A DNA stretch of 64,000 nucleotides from Pseudogracilibacillus auburnensis (GCF_003201975.1 NZ_QJJQ01000017.1:1-64000), one strand, 5' to 3'. Shown: positions 27,258-39,613, counted from the stretch's first letter. The notes: generated from the sequence alone by a model not told the origin. Translations and numbers: made by a program.

Positions 27258-28454
27258 TTATGCTTCATCTATTAGTACATAATGGGATACTATTTTTACA
27301 AATGTTTCTTGAATAATTAATAATGCTCTCTCATCAATGTCGAAATTCGGATGGTGATGTGGAAACTGTGTACGTCCATCATGATTACGTGAGCCTACTT
27401 TGAAATAACTTCCTGGTTTTTCATTTAGGAAGTAAGCAAAATCTTCAGCACCCATCGACGTTTGAAATTCAACTACATTTTCTTCCCCTAGAAGTTCAGT
27501 AAATAATTGAGTGATTACTGCTGTTTCTTTTTGCGGATTATACAGTGCAGGATATCCGTGTAAGTAGTCAATGTTAAAACTAGCTTGGTATCCATCTGTA
27601 ATCCCTTTTACAAGTGAATAAATATTCTCTTTCACTTGTTTTCGAACTTCTTCACTAAACGAACGAACCGTTCCTTCTAGCCTCGCCTCGTTTGGAATGA
27701 CATTAAACGCATTGCCCGCGTGAAACACGCCTAGCGTTACTACTGCTGAATCGAGTGGGTCGACCCTCCGACTCACTATTTTCTGAAAAGCATTTACCAA
27801 GTCGCTCCCAATAACGATCGGGTCATTCGTTTCTTGCGGCTTAGCCCCATGACCACCTTTACCATGAACGATTATCTCAAATTTATCGACAGCGGCCATT
27901 TTAAACCCTGCACCAACTGCAACTTTTCCAATTGGTATATCAGAAGCTAAATGTGCTGCAAAAATATAATCAATTTCATCTATATTTAATTCTTCAATCA
28001 TCGCCTTAGCCCCACCTGGAGGCTTTTCTTCCGCATGTTGAAAAATAAAAATAATGCTGCCACTAATTTTATCTTTATATTTACTTAATATACGAGCTGT
28101 TCCTAATAAAGCTGCTGTATGCCCATCATGTCCACAAGCATGCATCACTCCCGGATTTGTCGACTTATAAGGCACATCTTTTCCGTCGTTTATTGGAAGT
28201 GCATCAAAGTCTGCACGTAAACCAATCGTTGGCCCCTTCTTTTGGCCATTTAAAATAGCTATTACCCCATTACCACCAATATTTGTTTTGATTTCCAACC
28301 CAAAACTTTGTAATTTTTCTTTAATGAATGTAGCCGTTTCAAACTCTTGAAAAGAAAGTTCAGGATGTTGATGTAAATGTCGACGCCAATGAATTACTTC
28401 GTCTTGGTGATCTTGTAATTCTTGAAAAATTAATTGTAAAGTTGATTTAGTCAA
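27258..28454 (-). CDS. M20-family amidohydrolase (N-acyl-amino-acid hydrolase type)
   Basis: A 398-residue M20D zinc or manganese hydrolase. Metal and catalytic motifs present: HPELSFQE, MHACGHDGHTA, FQHAEEKPPGGA, the dimerisation-domain signature GKGGHGAKPQETNDP, and MGAEDFAYF near the C-terminus. Members cleave N-acyl or N-acetyl amino acids, hippurate or indole-acetyl conjugates. It is the first gene of the peptide ABC operon, so it likely releases amino acids from the imported ligand. The start is TTG at 28454, with AAGGGGG upstream. Confidence 0.92.
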   Translation of the reverse strand: MTKSTLQLIFQELQDHQDEVIHWRRHLHQHPELSFQEFETATFIKEKLQSFGLEIKTNIGGNGVIAILNGQKKGPTIGLRADFDALPINDGKDVPYKSTNPGVMHACGHDGHTAALLGTARILSKYKDKISGSIIFIFQHAEEKPPGGAKAMIEELNIDEIDYIFAAHLASDIPIGKVAVGAGFKMAAVDKFEIIVHGKGGHGAKPQETNDPIVIGSDLVNAFQKIVSRRVDPLDSAVVTLGVFHAGNAFNVIPNEARLEGTVRSFSEEVRKQVKENIYSLVKGITDGYQASFNIDYLHGYPALYNPQKETAVITQLFTELLGEENVVEFQTSMGAEDFAYFLNEKPGSYFKVGSRNHDGRTQFPHHHPNFDIDERALLIIQETFVKIVSHYVLIDEA

Positions 28455-28478
28455 TCCACTATGCCCCCTTGTTCATCT

Positions 28479-28554
28479 TGTTGTAACAACAGCTTTTATA
28501 ATTTAGTATTCATACCTGTTAACTATGCTATGCTAGTTATATTTTTTTGTCAAC
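28479..28554 (-). promoter_or_regulatory. Promoter region and palindrome of the amidohydrolase-ABC operon
   Basis: On the minus strand TTAACA (28522-28517), 16 bp, TATAAA (28500-28495) form a good promoter. A second candidate -35 TTGACA lies at 28554-28549. Between the -10 and the gene is a 13-bp palindrome, TGTTG-TAA-CAACA (28479-28491), well placed for a repressor. Confidence 0.5.
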
Positions 28555-28795
28555 CTTTTTTTAAAAAAACATGGGGATAGAAAAAAAGAATGAAGAACTA
28601 GCGTGGTTAATAATATATACTGAACTTGATAATAGCTTAGGTTCAGCATGATGCGTTTAGAAGGATTACTGAGAAGGTTGCTTATAATGTGGATGGTAAG
28701 CATTAGGTGCTGTAAAATTCATTTATGTGTGTGCTAGCGTTAGGAAGTATGAGCCGGTTAGTTGGATCAACCTTGTGCATTTTACATAATTACAT
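28555..28795. other. Intergenic DNA between eno terminator and ABC operon promoter
   Basis: AT-rich with no gene, RNA or repeat that I recognise. Short open frames on the plus strand lack ribosome binding sites. Confidence 0.4.
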
Positions 28796-28833
28796 AAAAA
28801 AATCACCAATGGGCTTCCCACTGGTGATTTTTT
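28796..28833 (-). terminator. Terminator after eno
   Basis: On the minus strand AAATCACCAGTGGG pairs with CCCATTGGTGATTT across a three-base loop, followed by T-rich sequence. This is the end of the glycolysis cluster. Confidence 0.9.
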
Positions 28834-28839
28834 CGTTAC

Positions 28840-30141
<1,302 letters not shown>

Positions 30142-30180
30142 TCATCGGAATTTTTTTATGTTAATAAATACAATTGCTAT

Positions 30181-31713
30181 TTATTTTTCTATTAATGATG
30201 TACCTGTCATTTCTTTTGGCTGTTCAATTCCGAGTAAATCGAGCATTGTTGGAGCCAAATCAGCTAAAATTCCTTCATCACGAATCGTTATCTCTTCTTT
30301 CGTTATAATGACTGGGACAGGATTTGTCGTATGAGCGGTCATCGGTTTCCCTTCAATTGTAACCACTTCATCCGAGTTCCCGTGATCGGCTGTGATGATT
30401 GCTTCTCCACCTAATGCAATGATTTTATCGACAATTTTTCCTAAACATTCATCAACTACTTCAATTGCCTTCATAGTTGGTTCCATTTTTCCAGAATGGC
30501 CAACCATATCAGGGTTCGCAAAGTTTAAAATAATAGCATTTAGATCATCTCGATCAAGTTCTTTAAGGAGAGCATCTGTTACTTCATACGCACTCATTTC
30601 TGGTTTTAAATCATAGGTCGCCACTTTTGGCGAATTAACGAGGATTCGTTTTTCACCTGGAAATGGTTCCTCACGTCCACCGCTCATAAAATAAGTAACA
30701 TGAGGATATTTTTCTGTTTCAGCAATTCGTAATTGATTCATCTGATGATTTGCGAGTACTTCACCTAGTGTGTTCGTTAAGTTAATCGTTTCAAAAGCAA
30801 CAGACCCATGAACAGTTTCACTGAAAGGAGTCATTTGGACAAACGTCACATCTTCTATTTTACGTTTACCCCGATCAAAGCCCGCAAAATCATCATTTGC
30901 AAAACATTGTGATAACTGGATTGCTCGGTCAGGCCTGAAATTAAAAAAGATAATCGCATCATCATCATTAACAGGACCTGTAGCAATGCCATCCTCATTC
31001 ATTATAACAGAAGGTAGGACAAATTCATCATAAATTTCTTTTTCATACGATTCATGTACGACAGCTTCGGCGCGATTAAATTTCGGCCCGACACCATCTT
31101 TTATTGCATCGTAAGCCATTTTCACTCGTTGCCAACGTTTATCTCGATCCATCGCATAATAACGTCCCGAAATAGTCGCAAATTCACCAATCCCAATTTT
31201 TTTCATTTCCGCTTCTGTTTGTTCAATATATTGTAAAGCTGTTTGGGGGCCGACATCACGTCCATCTAAAAATGCATGTACAAACACTTTTTCGACATGA
31301 TGTTGTTTCGCTAATTTTAATAGTGCAAATAAATGGTCGATATGGCTATGAACCCCACCGTCTGAAAGTAAACCGAATAAATGGAGAGCACTGTTCTTTT
31401 CTTTTACTTGCTTAATCGCTTGTAAAAATGCCTCATTTTCAAAAAACGTTCCTGACTTTATTGCATTATTTATTCTCGTTAAGCTTTGAAAGACGATTCG
31501 ACCAGCACCGATATTTAAATGCCCTACTTCGGAATTACCCATTTGCCCGTCAGGAAGCCCAACTGACTCTCCACTTACATGAAGCTCATTATGAGGATAG
31601 CCGTGCCAATAACGATCAAAATTCGGCTTATTCGCCTGAGCAACGGCATTTCCTTGTACTTCTTCACGTAATCCGAATCCGTCTAAGATGATTAATGCAG
31701 CCAGCTTTGTCAT
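30181..31713 (-). CDS. gpmI: 2,3-bisphosphoglycerate-independent phosphoglycerate mutase
   Basis: This 510-residue manganese enzyme interconverts 3- and 2-phosphoglycerate. It starts with the metal site ILDGFG, has the catalytic serine S61 in [16 protein letters not shown], the substrate-binding GVHSHIDH and FLDGRDVGP segments, and the second metal cluster [11 protein letters not shown]. In spore formers its Mn dependence is linked to 3PGA storage in spores. Its ATG overlaps the tpiA stop by 4 bases (coupled translation). Confidence 0.98.
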   Translation of the reverse strand: MTKLAALIILDGFGLREEVQGNAVAQANKPNFDRYWHGYPHNELHVSGESVGLPDGQMGNSEVGHLNIGAGRIVFQSLTRINNAIKSGTFFENEAFLQAIKQVKEKNSALHLFGLLSDGGVHSHIDHLFALLKLAKQHHVEKVFVHAFLDGRDVGPQTALQYIEQTEAEMKKIGIGEFATISGRYYAMDRDKRWQRVKMAYDAIKDGVGPKFNRAEAVVHESYEKEIYDEFVLPSVIMNEDGIATGPVNDDDAIIFFNFRPDRAIQLSQCFANDDFAGFDRGKRKIEDVTFVQMTPFSETVHGSVAFETINLTNTLGEVLANHQMNQLRIAETEKYPHVTYFMSGGREEPFPGEKRILVNSPKVATYDLKPEMSAYEVTDALLKELDRDDLNAIILNFANPDMVGHSGKMEPTMKAIEVVDECLGKIVDKIIALGGEAIITADHGNSDEVVTIEGKPMTAHTTNPVPVIITKEEITIRDEGILADLAPTMLDLLGIEQPKEMTGTSLIEK

Positions 31714-32471
31714 GATAATTTATTCCCTGCTTCCACTAGTTGAATAAATGATGCTGGTTCAAGACTTGCACCACCAACAAGTGCACCATCAATATCTGAA
31801 GTACTTAAGAGTTCATCAATATTTTCTGGTTTCACACTACCACCGTACTGAATAACGACTTTTTCGGCAGTCTGTTCGGAAGTGATTTTCGCGACTATAT
31901 TTCGAATATGATCACATACTTCATTTGCATCGGCACTTGACGCTGTCTTTCCAGTTCCAATCGCCCAAATTGGCTCATATGCGATGATCGTATTTGCTAT
32001 TTGCTCATCTGTTAACCCATCTAAAGCAATTTTAATCTGTTTTTCAATATGTGTTAACGTGTCATTCGCTTCACGTTGCGCTAATGTTTCTCCAACACAA
32101 ACGATTGGTGTTAAATGATGACTAAATGCTGCATGCACTTTCTTATTTACTGTTTCATTTGTTTCATGATAATATTCCCGGCGTTCAGAATGACCAATAA
32201 TAACATGGCTTACTCCAATATCGGCTAGCATGACCGGGCTTACCTCACCTGTAAAAGCACCACTTTGTTCAAAATGCATCGTTTGTGCAGCTATTTTCAC
32301 ATCCGTCTGTTTTACTTTATTTACTAACGAAGATAAATAAGGGAATGGTGCGCAAATAACCGCTTCTACTCGTTCATTTGTTTTTAACTGTTTTACTTCA
32401 TCTATAAATTGTTCCGCTTCTTGTTTCGTTTTATGCATTTTCCAATTTCCTGCAATGACTATTTTTCGCAT
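31710..32471 (-). CDS. tpiA: Triosephosphate isomerase
   Basis: 253 residues with Lys11 in GNWKMHK, His94 in IIGHSERR, the catalytic Glu166 in [14 protein letters not shown], and the phosphate-binding [10 protein letters not shown] and [10 protein letters not shown]. Interconverts dihydroxyacetone phosphate and glyceraldehyde 3-phosphate. It lies 26 bases after pgk and overlaps gpmI. Confidence 0.98.
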   Translation of the reverse strand: MRKIVIAGNWKMHKTKQEAEQFIDEVKQLKTNERVEAVICAPFPYLSSLVNKVKQTDVKIAAQTMHFEQSGAFTGEVSPVMLADIGVSHVIIGHSERREYYHETNETVNKKVHAAFSHHLTPIVCVGETLAQREANDTLTHIEKQIKIALDGLTDEQIANTIIAYEPIWAIGTGKTASSADANEVCDHIRNIVAKITSEQTAEKVVIQYGGSVKPENIDELLSTSDIDGALVGGASLEPASFIQLVEAGNKLS

Positions 32472-32497
32472 GGATGACTACTCCTAACTTTTAAAAA

Positions 32498-33679
32498 TTA
32501 TTTATCGTCTAAAGCGCTAACCCCTGGGAGAACTTTTCCTTCCATAAATTCTAGAGATGCGCCTCCACCTGTTGACACGTGATTCATCTTATCCGCTAGC
32601 TGAAACTTTTCAACTGCTGCTGCTGAATCCCCGCCACCGATAATCGTATATCCGTCTGTTTCAGCGATTGCCTGTGCTACTGCTTTCGTACCAGCTGCGA
32701 AAGGTTCCATTTCAAAAACACCCATCGGACCATTCCAAACGACGAGCTTCGAATTTAAAATGACATCACGGTATGTTTCAGCTGTTTTTGGGCCGATATC
32801 AAGACACATCCACTCGGCTGGAATTTCGCTTGCTGCGACCACTTTACTATTTGCATCTTTACTAAATGCATCAGCGATAACAGCATCTTCTTGAATATGA
32901 AACTGAACCCCTTTTTCTTCTGCTTTTTTCATAAAGCTTTTTGCAAGATCAATTTTATCTTCTTCTAGTAAGGAATTTCCAATTTCATAGCCTTTCGCTT
33001 TTAAAAATGTACAAGCAAGGCCTCCGCCAATGATTAAATGATCCACAATCTCTAAGAAGTTTTCGATCACATTAATTTTGTCCTTAACTTTGGAGCCACC
33101 AATAATTGCTGTAAAGGGACGCTCAGGATTATGTAATGCCCTACTTAATACTTCTATTTCCTTTTCCATTAGAAAACCTGCTGCAGCAGGAAGTTTTTCC
33201 GCGACTCCTGCAGTTGATGCATGGGCACGATGAGCTGTCCCAAAAGCATCGTTCACGTAAATATCAGCCATATTTGCAAATGCTAAAACAAGGGAAGGAT
33301 CATTTTTTTCTTCGCCACTTTCAAAGCGAACATTTTCAAGTAAAACGACTTCTCCATCTTTTAAGTTTGCGATAGCCTCATCTACTTCAGGTCCATATAC
33401 GGTATTTGTTTTTACTACTTGTTTATGTAAAAGTTCGGCAAGTCTATTGGCAACGGGATCAAGACGTAACTCTTCGACAACTTTTCCTTTAGGCCTGCCA
33501 AGATGTGTAGCTAAAATCACTTTTGCACCATGGTCAAGTAAATAACTGATTGTTGGAAGTGCTGCTTTTATTCGTGTATCATCTGTCACCATTTGATCTT
33601 TCATCGGTACGTTGAAGTCAACACGACAAAATACTTTTTTTCCTTTTACGTCAATATCTTTTAACGATTTTTTATTCAT
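32498..33679 (-). CDS. pgk: Phosphoglycerate kinase
   Basis: 393 residues, typical length. N-terminal [15 protein letters not shown] and THLGRPKG bind 3-phosphoglycerate; C-terminal [11 protein letters not shown] and [11 protein letters not shown] bind the nucleotide. Transfers phosphate from 1,3-bisphosphoglycerate to ADP. AAAGGAG precedes the ATG at 33679. A TATAAT at about 33724 on the minus strand suggests its own promoter, sensible because gap is followed by a terminator and a 400-bp repeat region. Confidence 0.98.
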   Translation of the reverse strand: MNKKSLKDIDVKGKKVFCRVDFNVPMKDQMVTDDTRIKAALPTISYLLDHGAKVILATHLGRPKGKVVEELRLDPVANRLAELLHKQVVKTNTVYGPEVDEAIANLKDGEVVLLENVRFESGEEKNDPSLVLAFANMADIYVNDAFGTAHRAHASTAGVAEKLPAAAGFLMEKEIEVLSRALHNPERPFTAIIGGSKVKDKINVIENFLEIVDHLIIGGGLACTFLKAKGYEIGNSLLEEDKIDLAKSFMKKAEEKGVQFHIQEDAVIADAFSKDANSKVVAASEIPAEWMCLDIGPKTAETYRDVILNSKLVVWNGPMGVFEMEPFAAGTKAVAQAIAETDGYTIIGGGDSAAAVEKFQLADKMNHVSTGGGASLEFMEGKVLPGVSALDDK

Positions 33680-34052
33680 ATGTAAAAACTCCTTTAGAGT
33701 CTAATATGGTTGATTCATTTTCATTATACAAGAAGGGAGGAAAATAACATAATAAAAGTAAGCACAGACGCTCTAGCGCGACGTCGATTACTCATTGCAA
33801 TAAAACCTATCGAAGGTTTTCGCACTGTGCTGAAGATTTTATTGCACTTGATCGAAAATTTACGCACCATGCAAGGGTTTTTCCGCGCTTTCCTAAAAAT
33901 TTGCGCACTTTACTAAAACTTTTGCGCGCTTTCCTAAAAATTTTTGCACTTACTGGAGATTCCGACACTTTACCTAAAGTTTCCTCATTTCACTGTCGTT
34001 TTTCGCACTTTCTATCGCTGAGCAATTGTTTTGATTTGCAAAAAAATAAAGC
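33680..34052. other. Gap between gap and pgk, largely a phased repeat array
   Basis: In most Bacillus relatives gap and pgk are closer. Here about 250 bp is a degenerate array with a 20-bp period (33757-34010). The pgk-proximal 70 bases hold a candidate -10 (TATAAT, minus strand, near 33724) without a clear -35. Confidence 0.5.
33757..34010. repeat. Degenerate tandem array, period close to 20 bp (GTGCGCAAAnTTTTAGGA-like)
   Basis: The core CGCAC or a near match (CGCGC, TGCAC, GACAC) begins at 33821, 33843, 33863, 33884, 33904, 33925, 33945, 33964, 33984 (a weak unit, CTCAT) and 34004. Intervals are 22, 20, 21, 20, 21, 20, 19, 20 and 20. Weaker units extend left to about 33757. On the minus strand the unit approximates AAGTGCGCAAATTTTTAGGA. 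Units differ in sequence but keep spacing. No protein is encoded. Confidence 0.7.
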
Positions 34053-34073
34053 AAAAAAGGGAGGCAAGCTCCC
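34053..34073 (-). terminator. Terminator after gap
   Basis: On the minus strand GGGAG pairs with CTCCC over a five-base loop, followed by TTTTTT (34058-34053). It would make gap message more abundant than the downstream genes. Confidence 0.75.
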
Positions 34074-34088
34074 CTACTTTCGTTGCAA

Positions 34089-35468
<1,380 letters not shown>

Positions 35469-36491
35469 TTATATCAAATATTGATTCACAATTTCAGTTG
35501 CAGCCGCTTCATCTGTAATTAATACGTCATTTTTACGTTGCTTCATAAAGGACGCAATAGCTTGTGCCTTCGATTTTCCACCAGCGACCGTAATAACATA
35601 ATCTGTACTTGCTAAATCTTCTAACTGGATGCCGATTGTTCTTACTTTATGAACAATCTCCCCTTCTCGATTAAAATAATAGCCAAATGCCTCACTAACT
35701 GCTTTTTCACTTGTTAATTTTTCAACAATATGGTCGTCTGTCTTTCTTCGTTCGGCCATTGCCAACGCTTCGCCAATTCCGTGTAAAACAATGGAAGCAT
35801 TTTTTATATAGGACAACGTTTCTGCAATGGATGGCTCATTGATAATCGTTTGGTACAATGTTTCGCTTAACGGGTCAGGGACATGTAGCAATCGGTAATC
35901 CCCTTTTTCCGCCTTTGCCATTTTTGCAACGATTGTATTTGCTTGGTTTTCTACCTTTTCACCAACGCCACCTCTGGCAGGGACAAATAAACATTTAACA
36001 TTGAGAGGAACCATTGCATTTGCAACAGATGCCATCGTCGTTCCTCCCGTGACGGCAATCGTCACATCTTTTTTAATTATTTCCTTTAAAAAAGCAACTG
36101 CTGCCCTACCTAGTTCTTGTTTCACAAACGTTTCTTTGTCACTATCACCAGCAACGATGATTACTTTTTCTACATCCATCATTTGTTCTAATTTCGCTTC
36201 GAGTGTCGTTAATCCAGAGAGTTCACGAATAAAAGCATGTAATTGTTCAATAATACTTTTACCTTCTTCTGTAATAACCATACCTTTTGTCGTTACTTGA
36301 ATTAAACCTTGTTCTTGCAAATGCTCCATTTCATTACGAACATATCTTTCTGGCATCTTCGTATGATCTACTATTCCTCTTCGACCAATTGTTTCAAACA
36401 AGTAGATCGTATAAAGTATCGTATAACGTTTGTGCATCACCTCAAGTAAATCAGGGTAAATGACTTTTTGTAACTGAATTAACTCTTTCAT
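35469..36491 (-). CDS. cggR: CggR, central glycolytic genes repressor
   Basis: A SorC/DeoR-family repressor of 340 residues, the same length as in Bacillus subtilis. The N-terminal winged helix (RYTILYTIYLFETIGRRGIV, then ERYVRNEMEHLQEQGLIQ) is followed by a sugar-phosphate-sensing domain with AVTGGTTMASVA and ITVAGGKSKAQAIAS. It represses the glycolysis cluster unless fructose-1,6-bisphosphate is present. The frame is open 78 bases further upstream, but AAAGGAG and homology place the start at the ATG at 36491. First gene of the cluster. Confidence 0.96.
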   Translation of the reverse strand: MKELIQLQKVIYPDLLEVMHKRYTILYTIYLFETIGRRGIVDHTKMPERYVRNEMEHLQEQGLIQVTTKGMVITEEGKSIIEQLHAFIRELSGLTTLEAKLEQMMDVEKVIIVAGDSDKETFVKQELGRAAVAFLKEIIKKDVTIAVTGGTTMASVANAMVPLNVKCLFVPARGGVGEKVENQANTIVAKMAKAEKGDYRLLHVPDPLSETLYQTIINEPSIAETLSYIKNASIVLHGIGEALAMAERRKTDDHIVEKLTSEKAVSEAFGYYFNREGEIVHKVRTIGIQLEDLASTDYVITVAGGKSKAQAIASFMKQRKNDVLITDEAAATEIVNQYLI

Positions 36492-36533
36492 TAAGAAAAC
36501 TCCTTTAACGACTAAACAGAAAATTACTTTAGG

Positions 36534-36568
36534 GTCATTTTTGTCCCGATACACATTTTTCTGTCCCA
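36534..36568 (-). promoter_or_regulatory. CggR operator
   Basis: On the minus strand TGGGACAGAAAAATGTG is followed, exactly 20 bp after its first base, by CGGGACAAAAATGAC. The known CggR site is two CGGGAC-N6-TGTC repeats with the same 20-bp register. It lies 43-77 bases upstream of the cggR start, so bound CggR would block transcription of the cluster. Confidence 0.85.
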
Positions 36569-36644
36569 CTTGGAGTAAAAAATAAGTAAGACGCTTAGCC
36601 TTGCAATTATTTTACCATAAAATGCATTGGAAAATCAATCTTTT

Positions 36645-36887
36645 TTACACGTTATTTTTGATAGCATGTTCAAGTGTTTCCAAATCCATTTCCTCACATG
36701 TTAAAAAAGTATCATTCATTCGAACAGCAGGGATAAGGAGTTGATATTCCTCTAGCCATTCGTCATTCGTATAAATATCAAGTTCCACTAGTTCAAAATC
36801 ATAATATCGTTTAAGCATCATTAAGAGTGCATAAGCATCATCACATAAGGAACAATTATTTTTTGTGTAAAATTGAACTTGTAACAT
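36645..36887 (-). CDS. Glutaredoxin-like thioredoxin-fold protein
   Basis: An 80-residue small thioredoxin-fold (DUF836-type) protein with the redox motif CSLC (Cys12, Cys15) near the N-terminus and the cis-proline region LLIPAVRMND. It probably acts in thiol-disulfide exchange. 6 bases after the NUDIX gene, so the two are co-transcribed, and directly upstream of the cggR promoter. Confidence 0.85.
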   Translation of the reverse strand: MLQVQFYTKNNCSLCDDAYALLMMLKRYYDFELVELDIYTNDEWLEEYQLLIPAVRMNDTFLTCEEMDLETLEHAIKNNV

Positions 36888-36893
36888 TTATTC

Positions 36894-37550
36894 CTACCCC
36901 TTTAAGATTGGTTTCCATCCTTCTTCTTTTTTTAATAATCCAGTAAAATGAGTAATTATTTTCGCGGTAAGTCCCCAAATCACTCGATCTTCATATTCAT
37001 AAAAAAGTTCATCAAGCTGTCTAGTTCGCCAGTCATAATTTTCTCCGCCTTGAATTAAGTCAAACGGAAAGTCTTGTTCTGGAACAGCTTCGAAATTTAC
37101 TTTATATCTTTTTGGTTCCGTATGAAGAAAATAGGATAAAGGAACAGTAAACACTTCTGCAACTTCTGCTTTGTTTAATTTCATCGTTTCGAGTGTCACT
37201 ATTTCCCCAACAAATGGATAAATGATCTGGCCATAGTCTGAAACAATATAATCAAGTGGAACGACATTTTTAATATAGGAAGGGGTGATCCCTAACTCTT
37301 CAGAAGTCTCGCGAATAGCACAATATTGTTCGTCCACATCTGTTAGGTCAACCCTTCCTCCCGGAAAACAAACATCTCCCGGCTGACTGCGCATATAGAT
37401 GGATCGCACTTCAAACAATAGATGCGTTTCTTCTTTTTCCTCTACAAGCGGAAGTAATACAGCATATTCTTTACATTTATCTTTATCTAAAATTGAGGCT
37501 TGACGATTTTTTAATTTCGAAAAAACATCATTAGCGTTCATTGCTTCCAC
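36894..37550 (-). CDS. NUDIX hydrolase, coenzyme A pyrophosphatase type
   Basis: This 218-residue protein carries FPGGRVDLTD and RETSEELGI, the NUDIX box with the upstream variant seen in CoA-diphosphatases. Such enzymes cleave CoA and derivatives into phosphopantetheine and 3',5'-ADP. Either GTG at 37550 or ATG at 37541 could be the start; the AAGGTGG/GGAG sites fit both. Divergent from pyrP. Confidence 0.88.
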   Translation of the reverse strand: MEAMNANDVFSKLKNRQASILDKDKCKEYAVLLPLVEEKEETHLLFEVRSIYMRSQPGDVCFPGGRVDLTDVDEQYCAIRETSEELGITPSYIKNVVPLDYIVSDYGQIIYPFVGEIVTLETMKLNKAEVAEVFTVPLSYFLHTEPKRYKVNFEAVPEQDFPFDLIQGGENYDWRTRQLDELFYEYEDRVIWGLTAKIITHFTGLLKKEEGWKPILKG

Positions 37551-37672
37551 CCCACCTTCTCCATCTATTATACTAATTTTTTAAAAAAATGCTTAATGAT
37601 TGGAGGTAAGCAAATATTTCTTTAACAAAACAGACACTTTTATGAACTTTTTAATAATGTAAAAGATTTCTA

Positions 37673-37700
37673 TTGACATTTACTGATTTTATGTGACAAT
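37673..37700 (+). promoter_or_regulatory. Promoter of pyrP
   Basis: TTGACA (37673-37678), 16 bp, GACAAT (37695-37700) with an extended TG two bases before. It precedes the PyrR attenuator by about 25 bases. Confidence 0.7.
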
Positions 37701-37724
37701 TATGGCAAGTCTAATTTAATATTT

Positions 37725-37834
37725 TTCCTTTAATTTAGTCCTGTGAGGCTAACAAGGTGAACGATATATAATGCAGTACTTCTCTGCGTTCGGAATTTGT
37801 ATGGATAAAACACCTTGGTAAAAGGTGTTTTTTT
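37725..37834 (+). promoter_or_regulatory. PyrR-responsive attenuator
   Basis: The leader contains TTTAATTTAGTCCTGTGAGGC, matching the PyrR-binding loop, then CAAGGTGA (37754-37761). CAAGGTG is complementary to CACCTTG (37811-37817), which is also the 5' arm of the terminator AACACCTT/AAGGTGTT plus T-run (37809-37834). Antiterminator and terminator are thus mutually exclusive. With UMP, PyrR holds the anti-antiterminator and transcription stops. Confidence 0.85.
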
Positions 37835-37895
37835 ATTTGTATATCGGACAAGCACTCACCTAATAATAAAAGGAAAGCGATAGGAGATAAAAAAT

Positions 37896-39179
37896 ATGGC
37901 AAAATATGATGAAATTCAAGTTCATGAGCGACCACCAATCCAACAAAGTATTCCGCTTGGCATTCAGCATTTATTTGCAATGTTCGGCTCTACTGTATTA
38001 GTGCCAATTATTTTTGGGGTGAACCCAGCAACTATTTTGTTAATGAATGGAATTGGGACCATCCTCTATTTATTTATTACAAAAGGGCAGATTCCTGCAT
38101 ATTTAGGATCAAGTTTTGCATTCATTTCACCAGTCCTTGTCGTACTTGATAAATATAATGGAGAAGAAGGATTCAGTTATGCATTAGGCGGATTTTTAAT
38201 GGTTGGAGTCGTTTTAACCGTTGTTGGAATTATTGTAAAATTTGCGGGAACTGGTTGGATCGATGTTATTTTCCCACCCGCTGCAATGGGGGCTATCGTC
38301 GCTGTTATCGGACTTGAACTTGTTCCAGTAGCAGCTGAAATGGCTGGATGGATTCCTGCTGCTGATGCAGGTGCTGATTGGAAGATGGATGTTACGTCAG
38401 CAACTGTTGCACTATTAACTCTTGTGATTACAATTGTTTTTTGGGTAACGATGCGTGGTTTCTTAAAAATCATTCCAATTTTACTAGGTATTATTTCTGG
38501 TTATATTATTGCTTGGATGTTTGGCTTATTAAATTTCGACCTAGTACGTGAGGCTTCTTTTGTAACGGTTCCACAACTTTATACAATGAAATTTGACTGG
38601 TCAGCTGTTTTTATCATTTTACCTGCTGCGCTCGTCTTAATTCCTGAACATATTGGTCACTTATTCGTCACGAGTAATATCGTTCGGAAAGATTTAATGA
38701 AAGAACCTGGACTGGATCGTTCATTTATAGGGAACGGTATTTCAACGATCATTTCGAGTTTCTTTGGTTCAACACCAAACACAACGTACGGTGAAAATAT
38801 TGGAGTACTTGCAATTACACGCGTATATTCTACTTGGGTCATTGGAATGGCTGCTGTCATGGCGATTATTTTATCGTTTGTAGGTAAACTTGCGGCACTC
38901 ATTCAATCGATTCCAACTCCTGTCATGGGTGGAATTTCACTATTATTATTCGGAATTATTGCGGCAAGCGGGATTCGCATGCTCGTTGAGGCAAAAATTG
39001 ATTATTCGAAATCACAAAATTTAATTTTAACTTGTGTTGTATTAGTAATTGGAATTAGTGGCGCTTCCATTCATATTGGAAAAGTTGCGTTAACTGGTAT
39101 GGGACTGGCCACTGTCGTTGCAATTATCCTTGGATTATTTTTCAAAATCCTTGAATTATTAAAGTTATCGAATGAATGA
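37896..39179 (+). CDS. pyrP: Uracil permease
   Basis: A 427-residue NCS2-family proton symporter with 12-14 membrane segments. Family signatures LGIQHLFAMFGSTVLVP and KGQIPAYLGSSFAFISP are close to PyrP/UraA. Conserved acidic residues occur in the membrane core (VIGLELVPVAAE, LIPEHIGHL). The PyrR attenuator directly upstream supports a uracil rather than xanthine role. AGGAG lies 9 bases before the ATG. Confidence 0.95.
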   Translation: MAKYDEIQVHERPPIQQSIPLGIQHLFAMFGSTVLVPIIFGVNPATILLMNGIGTILYLFITKGQIPAYLGSSFAFISPVLVVLDKYNGEEGFSYALGGFLMVGVVLTVVGIIVKFAGTGWIDVIFPPAAMGAIVAVIGLELVPVAAEMAGWIPAADAGADWKMDVTSATVALLTLVITIVFWVTMRGFLKIIPILLGIISGYIIAWMFGLLNFDLVREASFVTVPQLYTMKFDWSAVFIILPAALVLIPEHIGHLFVTSNIVRKDLMKEPGLDRSFIGNGISTIISSFFGSTPNTTYGENIGVLAITRVYSTWVIGMAAVMAIILSFVGKLAALIQSIPTPVMGGISLLLFGIIAASGIRMLVEAKIDYSKSQNLILTCVVLVIGISGASIHIGKVALTGMGLATVVAIILGLFFKILELLKLSNE

Positions 39180-39241
39180 TTTTTGCTGCAAATTCGTCTG
39201 TGGTATAATATAAACAACTACTGTTCGGGAGGTGAGTGCGA

Positions 39242-39613
39242 ATGTTTTTAGATCTATTTAACGACCTTTTCATTAACTCAAGTCTTTTCTATGTTTATTT
39301 CGGTGTATTGTTAACAACAATTGGGATACATCAATTCGGTTATTTACGTTATACGATGGTCACAACGCGTTCTGAATTCGTTATAAAAGACTATAACAAT
39401 GTAAAGCTCGATTTGGAAGGTCTTAAAAAACCAGTCTTTTCAAATGAATCATTTATCGTTTGGTTTATTGTTACTTTTAAACGAATCGATCTGCCTGACG
39501 ATGACAAAGAAGATGCTACTTTCTCTAATTTTATCCATATGCTTAAAATTAGAGGAGGACAAAAATGGGCAAAAACAACGTACTCACCATTATTAAAAAA
39601 TATCGTCTTTTAA
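39242..39613 (+). CDS. Small membrane protein overlapping yidC, unknown function
   Basis: This 123-residue protein has one hydrophobic segment (about 14-36, LFYVYFGVLLTTIGIHQFGYL), a polar middle and a basic C-terminal end. I do not recognise it. A GTG at 39236 is open, but GGGAGGTGA is spaced for the ATG at 39242. A TGGTATAAT extended -10 lies at about 39210. Its last 49 bases overlap the insertase gene in another frame, so the two are translationally coupled and probably functionally linked at the membrane. Confidence 0.7.
   Translation: MFLDLFNDLFINSSLFYVYFGVLLTTIGIHQFGYLRYTMVTTRSEFVIKDYNNVKLDLEGLKKPVFSNESFIVWFIVTFKRIDLPDDDKEDATFSNFIHMLKIRGGQKWAKTTYSPLLKNIVF

Noticed and set aside
33757-34010. 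CRISPR array
   Set aside because: Units are degenerate, contiguous and 20 bp, with no repeat-spacer structure and no cas genes nearby.
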